NCBI GenBank assembly: GCA_947175805.1
Contig: CAMWOF010000090.1
Coordinates: forward strand, 1 to 8,608
Length of the DNA stretch: 8,608 nt
Source of the DNA: an uncultured Clostridiaceae bacterium
GTDB taxonomy: Bacteria; Bacillota; Clostridia; Lachnospirales; Lachnospiraceae
Direction of reading: 5' to 3'
Shown here: piece after piece, positions 1-5,837 of the stretch
Numbering within the stretch: position 1 is the stretch's first letter
How the letters are laid out: every line of letters begins with the position of its first letter
Notes under the pieces: model-generated
What the model was told of the DNA's origin: nothing
What the model saw: the letters and a program-made list of their open reading frames with translations, nothing else
The model's database searches: none
Position numbers and translations under genes: made by a program

Positions 1-68
1 GGCCCTGCATCAAACTGTCATATTGCACAATACATCAATGTGTAAATACGAGTTTCGCAATCGCCTGA

Positions 69-3000
69 TTAAGTTTCGGATAGAGAGGAAAGGACTGTAA
101 ATATCTCCTTTGCCAGCCCATATCTGTCCTTCCTTGTGACAGCCTGCCCCGCCTTTTCCATAATTTCCTGCGGCCACTCCAATGTGCCGCCACGCTCCGT
201 CTCGATTGCACCGGTCACGGACGCCCCTGTTGTAATCTGCGCCGATATGTCTCCGAACCGGTCATGGTGCATAGTAAACGAAATACTTCCCGAATCCAGC
301 GGCGCTTGGCTGTTTACAAATCTGACATTTAAAAGCTTCCATGCGCCGTCAACCTGTACCGGAATCTGGAACTGTTCCTGTTCTGCCATGGATTTTAATA
401 CAGAAAAACCAAGCTGTATCTGCTTCAACGCCTGAATATCCCGGTATGTAAGGATGCCATCCCCGGCCTGTATCGGTTCTGCATCATCTTCCAACGGATA
501 GGTCTGTGCAGCTGCTGTCTCATCGGCAGACTGCTCTGCCATATCATAAATATCCTCTGTCAAAGCCTCTGACAGCGCATCGTAGCTTTCCGCCACCGTC
601 GCCGCATCTTCAAAATGCGCCGCTGTCTCAGCAAACATGGCATCATATTTCCCGCGCAGCCCCTGGTCCGGATGTGCTGCCAGCAGTGTCTTCATCATGC
701 CGTAAATTCCCGCATCATCGGCAAGCATTGCCTCGACGGCAGATAAATTCCCCTGGGTAAATGCAATCCCGGCATCCGCTGCAAGCTGCTCCGCCGCCTC
801 CGTGTAAGCCTCAGATACAGACTGCTCATACAGCGTCCTGGCATACTCTGCAGATAACGAGGTATCCACATATCCGCCCAGCTTATCAGCAAAGGTCTCC
901 AGAGACATCTCCGAATTCTCAAGCACTTCCATCGGGGCAGGCTTTTTCCCGGCAAATTCCCTATCTGTCCCGGAAGCACTCTCTCCGACAGATGCCCCGT
1001 CCGTCCCGGAAGCGTTCTGCTCAATCATTGCTTCTTCCATTTCTGAAAGTACGCCGGAAAGCCCCTCCGGTGTCAGTTCTTCCATCACATCATCCATGAG
1101 GGACTGACCGTATTCTATGTATGCCGCCGCAATCTGGGAGGAAATAGAAGTCCCTTTAGAGGTTACAGACGTTAAGCTTCCATTTTCATCGGAGGCGGCA
1201 AACTCCATGCCCTTAGCCTGGTTGCTTCTGTGGGCAGACAACAGATTCTTCATCGTGAGCTCCTGTCCCGCCTTCACCACAAAACCGATATCTCTTCCAC
1301 TGTGCTTCTGCACCTTATCTAGCAAACGGTATATACCGATAAAGCTCTCCCTTTCCGCCGGAGTGATATCTCCCTTTCGCTGAAGCTTGTATAAAAATTC
1401 ACTGAACCGCTCTGCTTCCTCTGTGCCATCCGCCGGCTTATTTTCCTGCAATGCTTCGTTTAGTTCATCTACGGTCATTTCCAGAGGATTCTTATGCCTT
1501 CTGATTAAATCCAGCACTGCCTTCGGCGTCATCTCTGTCAACATACGGTTCACCTTTGTGTCCGCATTTTTTATCTCTGCTATATTCTCCGGCGTCAGCT
1601 CCATCTGATTATAACCGAGAATCCTTACCGCCCTCCGGTTTGCCTCCGTCGGCTCCATGTTCATCTCCGCCAGCAGGGAATCAATTCTGGCAAATGCCTT
1701 GGAAATAGAATCCCCCATATCTGCCCGCGGCGTTGTCATCACCGTCTCGTAGCGCTGCAGTGCACTTTGCGCCGCTGCAGAAGTTTCATTTGAGGCTGCC
1801 GGAATACCATTTGATACCTCCTCAGGCTCTCCCTCAAGACCTCCCTCTGCGCCGGCAGCATCATAGCCGCCTCCGATGCCTGCGAGCCTAAGCCGCATAC
1901 CCTCCTCATAAAGAGCCGGGATTGTCACACCATCCGACTGCAAGGTAAACGCCAGTAACGCTGCCGGCATCCGCCCTAACCCTGCCGCCTTTTGCATCGT
2001 CTCCTGATAGAGCGCGCCCGCCTCCTCTGTATAATCTATATCATAAGCTGCAAAGGTCTCACGCATCATTTTCTGTTCCACAGCGCGAAGCTGTTTCACT
2101 ATTTCGGACAGTTCCTTTGTATCAATATGGATGTCTGACATAACCAGCCGGGCTGCCGCCTCCTGCGTCATGGACAGGCGTATCTCTTCAAGCTGCCTGC
2201 GCGCAGTCAGTTCTGACCGGGAAAGATTCTCTGTGCGGATATCATTTTGGCTGTCCTCCGTGCCGGAAACAGACGCCAACCCAGCCGCCGTATTGGCATC
2301 CTGGCTGCCTGCTCCCGCCCCGGCTGCACTCTGCTCCTTATATAACTCCGTCAGCGCATGGAGTGTAAATGCAATGCCCTGCCGTTCAGCCACATGGATA
2401 GTCTCCCCTGTCATACCGGCAATATTTTCTTCCAGCTTTTCTGCCGTCTGCTGCTCCGGGAAATATACATTTGCAGAGGCAGCCGGTTCTTTGTATGCCG
2501 CCCGAAACAACATATTTTCAGCCAGCACCAATGCATCTATACCATTTTCATTGATTGCCTGTATTGCTGTATAATTGCGCAAATTGTCCGGCGTCAGGGC
2601 AATCTCATGCTCAATCATAAAGCGGGCTGCCGCTGTCAGAGCCTCTCTGTCCATGGTACTTCCCATCTGCTCTAAGCCGGCCTGGTCAATGATAGCTTCC
2701 ATTTGAGGCATCAAAAGCGCCATCGCCTTTTCATCCAGAACATTTAACTGTTCCTTTTGACTTCCCGAACTGGTAGCATACTCTGCCTTATAGAGATTCC
2801 CGACGGTAAGCTGCAATTCGTTTTTCAGGAGGTAAATCATCTGTGGCTCACTAATTTGATAGCCCTCCTCCAAAACGCTGTCAACAACAAGGTCTGATAC
2901 CTCCTCCGGCAGCAGGCTTTGCAGTGCCTCTTTTAGATTGTCATGGGTAATCTTCCCCGAAACTGCGTCAATGCCGTCACAAATATCGGCGATTTTCTGC

Positions 3001-3449
3001 GCAAATTCCTGCCGGTTCGCCTCACTGCGGATGCTGGCCACCAGACCAGCAATATCAGATAAGGAAACCGTCGATAAATCCACCTGCATCATTTTCAGCT
3101 TCGCAATCTCCTCCGCAGTCAGATTTTTATATATCTCCTTCCTGCGCTCTCTTGCATCCTCTTCGCTCTCAATCTCATCGGAATCATCGGAAGCGCTGCC
3201 GTTTTTCTCCAGAAGCTCCATATACTGCTCCGTATTTTTTAGTACCTGGGCGCTGGGTGTTCCTGCCCCAAGCTCCTCGCCGTTTAGCGCCTGTACAAGC
3301 CCCTCGTCTTCCTTTGTCACCGCCTGTACGCTGCCCTCCCGGCTCACCGCCTCATCAGCCTTACCCGATTTACCGCCAAATACAGATGCATCCTCCTGTC
3401 TGTTTACATATACAGAAGTATTTTGATTCAAATTTACCTGATATGACAT
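69..3449 (-). CDS. DUF6240-like protein, possible flagellar (FliK-like) role, 1126 aa
   Basis: Large, acidic, Ala/Glu-rich protein with no signal peptide or membrane segment, so probably cytoplasmic or exported by a specialised route. Residues about 600-670 carry the block I recognise as DUF6240 (NRRAVRILGYNQMELTPENI, then a TPKAVLDLIR and NPLEMTVDEL stretch). A degenerate element, hydrophobic-T-x-x-N-hydrophobic, recurs along the chain: residues 167-172, 214-219, 285-290, 618-623, 731-736 and 897-902, with weaker copies at 658-663, 792-797 and 1000-1005. Low-complexity linkers (about 375-400, 525-560, 810-835) separate the helical blocks. The last ~110 residues change to beta-rich sequence (IPVQVDGAWKLLNVRF, then ISFTMHHDRFGDISAQI), resembling the C-terminal domain of flagellar hook-length control proteins; this is inference. 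The frame stays open 71 codons upstream to 3662, but that extension is encoded by the pyrE-unit terminator, so the ATG at 3449 is chosen; GGGAGG lies about 11 nt upstream, a rather long spacing. GC content looks higher than in the other genes. Confidence 0.8.
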   Translation of the reverse strand: MSYQVNLNQNTSVYVNRQEDASVFGGKSGKADEAVSREGSVQAVTKEDEGLVQALNGEELGAGTPSAQVLKNTEQYMELLEKNGSASDDSDEIESEEDARERRKEIYKNLTAEEIAKLKMMQVDLSTVSLSDIAGLVASIRSEANRQEFAQKIADICDGIDAVSGKITHDNLKEALQSLLPEEVSDLVVDSVLEEGYQISEPQMIYLLKNELQLTVGNLYKAEYATSSGSQKEQLNVLDEKAMALLMPQMEAIIDQAGLEQMGSTMDREALTAAARFMIEHEIALTPDNLRNYTAIQAINENGIDALVLAENMLFRAAYKEPAASANVYFPEQQTAEKLEENIAGMTGETIHVAERQGIAFTLHALTELYKEQSAAGAGAGSQDANTAAGLASVSGTEDSQNDIRTENLSRSELTARRQLEEIRLSMTQEAAARLVMSDIHIDTKELSEIVKQLRAVEQKMMRETFAAYDIDYTEEAGALYQETMQKAAGLGRMPAALLAFTLQSDGVTIPALYEEGMRLRLAGIGGGYDAAGAEGGLEGEPEEVSNGIPAASNETSAAAQSALQRYETVMTTPRADMGDSISKAFARIDSLLAEMNMEPTEANRRAVRILGYNQMELTPENIAEIKNADTKVNRMLTEMTPKAVLDLIRRHKNPLEMTVDELNEALQENKPADGTEEAERFSEFLYKLQRKGDITPAERESFIGIYRLLDKVQKHSGRDIGFVVKAGQELTMKNLLSAHRSNQAKGMEFAASDENGSLTSVTSKGTSISSQIAAAYIEYGQSLMDDVMEELTPEGLSGVLSEMEEAMIEQNASGTDGASVGESASGTDREFAGKKPAPMEVLENSEMSLETFADKLGGYVDTSLSAEYARTLYEQSVSEAYTEAAEQLAADAGIAFTQGNLSAVEAMLADDAGIYGMMKTLLAAHPDQGLRGKYDAMFAETAAHFEDAATVAESYDALSEALTEDIYDMAEQSADETAAAQTYPLEDDAEPIQAGDGILTYRDIQALKQIQLGFSVLKSMAEQEQFQIPVQVDGAWKLLNVRFVNSQAPLDSGSISFTMHHDRFGDISAQITTGASVTGAIETERGGTLEWPQEIMEKAGQAVTRKDRYGLAKEIFTVLSSLSET

Positions 3450-3509
3450 ATATGTATATACCTCCCGTTTCCGCCTAATGCTTACCGTTTCCACTTTTTC
3501 CTGTATATT

Positions 3510-3537
3510 ATGTCGGCAGACCTTTTCCGCTTCCTTA
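3510..3537 (-). promoter_or_regulatory. Possible sigma-28 (flagellar) promoter for the DUF6240-like gene
   Basis: On the minus strand TAAG (3537-3534) is followed after 16 nt by GCCGACAT (3517-3510). The Gram-positive sigma-D/sigma-28 consensus is TAAA, about 15 nt, GCCGATAT, so this differs at one base in each element. It would give a leader of about 50 nt before the ATG at 3449. No convincing sigma-A promoter was found between the upstream terminator and the gene. Short motifs like this arise by chance, hence the low confidence. Confidence 0.35.
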
Positions 3538-3629
3538 GTTCCAAAAAGCAATTGCCCTGTATATCTGTTGAAACAAAGTGTGCTTCGTACACTCTTGCGA
3601 ATTAACAGCAGCAAAATGCCCTGTAAAAC

Positions 3630-3656
3630 AAAAAAGCTCCCGGCAAATTGCCGGGA
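3630..3656 (-). terminator. Rho-independent terminator of the pyrE unit
   Basis: Near-perfect 19-nt palindrome at 3638-3656 (TCCCGGCAA and TTGCCGGGA around one base; realistically a 7-bp GC-rich stem with a 5-nt loop). On the minus strand it is followed by GC and a run of six T (3635-3630), then GTTTT. It lies 11 nt downstream of the stop codon of the 50-residue protein. There is no T-run on the plus-strand side, so it acts in the minus direction only. Confidence 0.9.
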
Positions 3657-3667
3657 ACCCATTTATC

Positions 3668-3820
3668 CTAAAATATAATTTCTGATTTGTTTTTTAATAA
3701 TTTTCCTCCGTAAATAATGGACATTACACCGATGGTAATTCCGGCAATCATAAGTAATACACCCATCACAATCCCCCATGCGCCTGCATGCTTCATTGTC
3801 TGATATGCTTTTTCAGGCAT
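3668..3820 (-). CDS. Small single-pass membrane protein downstream of pyrE, 50 aa
   Basis: Complete short gene: ATG at 3820-3818, TAG at 3670-3668. An excellent ribosome binding site AGAGGTG (3833-3827) lies 6 nt before the start. The protein begins MPEKAYQTMKHAGAWG, has one hydrophobic helix at about residues 15-37 (IVMGVLLMIAGITIGVMSII) and ends with a basic tail (GGKLLKNKSEIIF), fitting a single-span inner-membrane protein with the positive end probably in the cytoplasm. It starts 30 nt after the pyrE stop and ends just before a strong terminator, so it is very probably co-transcribed with pyrE. I recall similar ~50-residue proteins (a TMK..GAG start and a GARLLK-type end) in Lachnospiraceae, but know of no function. 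It is too short for many gene callers. The gene call is secure; the role is unknown. Confidence 0.87.
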   Translation of the reverse strand: MPEKAYQTMKHAGAWGIVMGVLLMIAGITIGVMSIIYGGKLLKNKSEIIF

Positions 3821-3850
3821 ATTGTTCACCTCTTTCTTTTCTGCTACTGT

Positions 3851-4525
3851 CTACTTTGCACCATATTGCTCATAATATGCGTCAATTGCGGATTTTAACG
3901 TATCGTCGATAATAACCCGGCCCTTATATGGCTTGTTGTATAAGTGCTCTACTACCTCTGCCATAGTCACAATCGATGTCGTCTGAAATCCATATTTTTC
4001 TTCTATCTCCTTCAGTGCGGATTTCGTGCCCTGTCCCCGCTCCATGCGGTCTACCGATACGACCATTCCCATAACCTCCACATCCCCCTGTGCCTTTACA
4101 ATCGGCAGGGTTTCTTCGATGGAAGTACCTGCTGTGGTCACATCCTCAATAATCACAACCTTATCGCCGTCCTCTATTGGACTGCCAAGCAAAATGCCCT
4201 TATCTCCGTGGTCTTTTATCTCCTTGCGGTTCGAGCAGTATTTGATATCCTCGTCATACATCTCCGCAATCGCCATCGTCGTGGCCACACTAAGCGGAAT
4301 TCCCTTATATGCCGGTCCAAACAGCACATCAAAATCCATGCCAAACTCACTGTTAATTGCCTCCGCATAATACTCCCCCAGACGCTTTAGCTGGGCACCG
4401 GTGCGGTAAAAGCCGGTGTTCACAAAAAACGGTGTATTCCTGCCGCTCTTAGTGACAAAGTCTCCAAACTTAAGTACATTGCAATCAATCATAAACTCAA
4501 TAAATTCCTGTTTGTACTGTTCCAT
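3851..4525 (-). CDS. pyrE: Orotate phosphoribosyltransferase
   Basis: Catalyses orotate + PRPP to orotidine 5'-monophosphate + PPi, the fifth step of de novo UMP synthesis, in the cytoplasm. At 224 residues it has the length of the E. coli-type dimeric enzymes. Visible motifs: KSGR at 26-29 near the N-terminus; FGPAYKGIPL at 69-78 (substrate-binding region); NRKEIKDHGDKG at 99-110, the flexible catalytic loop with Lys and His; and the PRPP-binding signature VVIIEDVTTAGTS at 123-135. All key residues are present and the frame is intact. The start ATG at 4525 has GGAGGAG (4542-4536) 10 nt upstream. It has its own promoter (4560-4588) with a short leader of about 28 nt, leaving no room for a PyrR-type attenuator. 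No other pyr gene is in the window. The 50-residue membrane protein follows 30 nt downstream in the same unit. Confidence 0.97.
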   Translation of the reverse strand: MEQYKQEFIEFMIDCNVLKFGDFVTKSGRNTPFFVNTGFYRTGAQLKRLGEYYAEAINSEFGMDFDVLFGPAYKGIPLSVATTMAIAEMYDEDIKYCSNRKEIKDHGDKGILLGSPIEDGDKVVIIEDVTTAGTSIEETLPIVKAQGDVEVMGMVVSVDRMERGQGTKSALKEIEEKYGFQTTSIVTMAEVVEHLYNKPYKGRVIIDDTLKSAIDAYYEQYGAK

Positions 4526-4559
4526 GCTATCTCATCTCCTCCAAATGCCATTTTCTACC

Positions 4560-4588
4560 ATTCTAACATGAACATAGCATTTATTCAA
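4560..4588 (-). promoter_or_regulatory. pyrE: Sigma-A promoter of pyrE
   Basis: On the minus strand TTGAAT (4588-4583), a 17-nt spacer and TAGAAT (4565-4560). The -10 is preceded by TG plus one base, an extended -10. The predicted start of transcription is near 4553, giving a leader of about 28 nt that holds little beyond the ribosome binding site. It starts just 12 nt past the stop codon of the 325-residue protein. No terminator is seen between the two genes, so read-through from upstream is also possible. Confidence 0.72.
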
Positions 4589-4600
4589 ACAAAAAATTCC

Positions 4601-5578
4601 CTACAATAACTTCCCAAGGTAGGCATCCACCATGATTTCCACCATAACAAAATTTATATAAAACAGAACACAAACGCCCAGCACATAGCTTAGCACATTT
4701 GCCGTGAACGCATACACTATATTTCGCAGCGGATGCGGCTTTCCATCCTTTGCATAGAGCCTCTTCGCATAATAAACAGCCTCTATTATAAAAATAAAAA
4801 TCTCATAAAAAAGCAATACATACGGATACCAGCCGTTCATTCCATAATGAAATGCCGTCCACTGCACAATCACCTGCGTCACCGTATTAATCAAAATAAA
4901 ATATTTTATATTGCGGGCACTGGCAAGGCCAAACAGCAGCAGACAGATGCCTTCCACCAGCAGGGTAATCAGATAACACAGACATACCTGTAAAATGCGG
5001 GAAAGGATTCCAAGTATCCGAACCTCTTTTATTTCGCCGGCTGCGCTGATATCAGAATTTTGTCCCTCCTGCCATACAAACGGAGCTGCACCGCCTAAAT
5101 CCCAGGTGACAACAGCATTGAACTCTTCTCTTTCAATCACATCACTGACAAACACCTTCCCGGACGCCGTCACCACAATTACCTTAAAAGTCAGGGGAAC
5201 CGAATAGTCAAATACATACCTGTGTCCCTTATTTGAGGGATGGAATACGGAATCCACAATCCCCCTGTCCAGCCTTGCACCCCAACCATCTACATAATAT
5301 GAACACAAAATATTTTTTATCTTTCTATCCTGTTCGGTATCTTCCTCATCTTCCATGGAGGCTGGCAGCCCATGCTCATACGAGTCTTCTGAATCACTAT
5401 CTCCGGCAAACCCCTGCTCCAATAAATCAATATAATATGCCTCATTCGGAGGATTTAAGATTTTTACCTCAATGCTTGGCTTGGGTCCCGTATCCGCCAT
5501 AACCACAATACTCAGGCATTGGATAACCAGCATCAGTATCAATACGAAGCATAAATAATGCCGTATGTTTTTCATCAT
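4601..5578 (-). CDS. Secreted/membrane protein of unknown function with DTGPKPS N-terminus, 325 aa
   Basis: Begins with a signal peptide (residues 1-28: a basic MMKNIRHYL stretch, a hydrophobic core, and VMA as probable cleavage site), so the mature protein would start DTGPKPSIEV. An extracellular domain follows (about 29-187) with an acidic insert at 58-85 and conserved-looking YYVDGWGA and VFVSDVIEREEFNAVVTWDL segments. The C-terminal half has about four membrane helices (190-218, 226-246, 251-271, 285-314), two carrying buried Glu (E209, E259/E266). I recall Clostridia proteins with this mature start (A-D-M/T-GPKPS), but no established function; not an enzyme I can name. Start: ATG at 5578 lies 5 nt from GGAGG (5588-5584); a second ATG at 5575 (8 nt) is equally possible; an in-frame TTG at 5593 overlaps the ribosome binding site and is rejected. 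Transcribed from its own probable promoter at 5650-5678. Confidence 0.82.
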   Translation of the reverse strand: MMKNIRHYLCFVLILMLVIQCLSIVVMADTGPKPSIEVKILNPPNEAYYIDLLEQGFAGDSDSEDSYEHGLPASMEDEEDTEQDRKIKNILCSYYVDGWGARLDRGIVDSVFHPSNKGHRYVFDYSVPLTFKVIVVTASGKVFVSDVIEREEFNAVVTWDLGGAAPFVWQEGQNSDISAAGEIKEVRILGILSRILQVCLCYLITLLVEGICLLLFGLASARNIKYFILINTVTQVIVQWTAFHYGMNGWYPYVLLFYEIFIFIIEAVYYAKRLYAKDGKPHPLRNIVYAFTANVLSYVLGVCVLFYINFVMVEIMVDAYLGKLL

Positions 5579-5649
5579 AAAGACCTCCTCCAAAATCCGC
5601 CAACAGTTACACTAGCAGTTCCATTATAAGTCCGCCCACCGTTTTTGAA

Positions 5650-5678
5650 AAGATATTATATAATATTTCTCATGTCAA
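5650..5678 (-). promoter_or_regulatory. Probable promoter of the DTGPKPS protein gene
   Basis: On the minus strand a perfect -35 TTGACA (5678-5673) and, after 17 nt, TATCTT (5655-5650), a 4/6 match to the -10. A closer TATAAT lies only 12 nt from the -35 and is too near to pair with it. The predicted leader is about 65 nt. The -35 forms one arm of the palindrome at 5673-5685, so a protein bound there would cover it. Confidence 0.5.
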
Positions 5679-5718
5679 TTTGACACAATCGTCAACTGAC
5701 AAAAAATTTGACACAATC
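5673..5718. promoter_or_regulatory. Operator-like cluster of TGTCAA/TTGACA elements with a 14-bp direct repeat
   Basis: Plus strand: TGTCAA-T-TTGACA at 5673-5685 is a perfect inverted repeat around one base. GTCAACTGAC at 5691-5700 is a second, imperfect one. A lone TTGACA follows at 5708-5713. The 14-mer AATTTGACACAATC occurs twice, at 5677-5690 and 5705-5718, exactly 28 bp apart. The cluster overlaps and extends upstream of the -35 of the 4601-5578 gene, as expected for a transcription-factor binding region. The regulator is unknown; the TTGACA content also partly reflects promoter sequence. Confidence 0.5.
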
Positions 5719-5753
5719 AAAATTTAATCTATATTAACATTTTTAACTCATCA

Positions 5754-5789
5754 AAAAAGCGTACCATTATTTCTAACGATACGCTTTTT
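5754..5789 (-). terminator. Hairpin terminator after the YhgE/Pip gene, probably bidirectional
   Basis: Ten-bp inverted repeat AAAAAGCGTA (5754-5763) / TACGCTTTTT (5780-5789) around a 16-nt loop. On the minus strand the downstream arm ends in a run of T, about 50 nt past the YhgE/Pip stop codon. The same shape gives a T-run on the plus strand, but no plus-strand gene ends here. The stem is AT-rich, so strength is uncertain. Confidence 0.65.
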
Positions 5790-5837
5790 CACGCAAGCAC
5801 TCCTACTTAGCTTGTGACTTATGGGAATTAAAATATA

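Noticed and set aside
1..68. Possible terminator or start of another gene after the DUF6240-like stop codon
   Set aside because: Only a weak imperfect inverted repeat (CACAATACATCAATGTG) and an ATG at the edge without a ribosome binding site; nothing can be supported.
967..1013. Duplicated 11-mer GTCCCGGAAGC, encoding two ASGTD copies 12 codons apart
   Set aside because: Short in-frame duplication in a low-complexity linker; no sign of a mobile element or functional site.
2131..3478. Plus-strand open frames of 100-160 codons inside the DUF6240-like gene
   Set aside because: Antisense to a clear coding region; Ser/Pro/Cys-rich translations typical of reverse-frame reading.
3571..3595. Small hairpin AGTGT/ACACT with a following TTGTTT on the minus strand
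   Set aside because: A 5-bp stem with a 7-nt loop is too weak to call a second terminator or attenuator.
3450..3662. N-terminal extension of 71 codons on the DUF6240-like protein
   Set aside because: It would begin inside the terminator hairpin of the pyrE unit, lacks a ribosome binding site at the ATG, and its sequence is unlike the rest; the ATG at 3449 has GGGAGG upstream.
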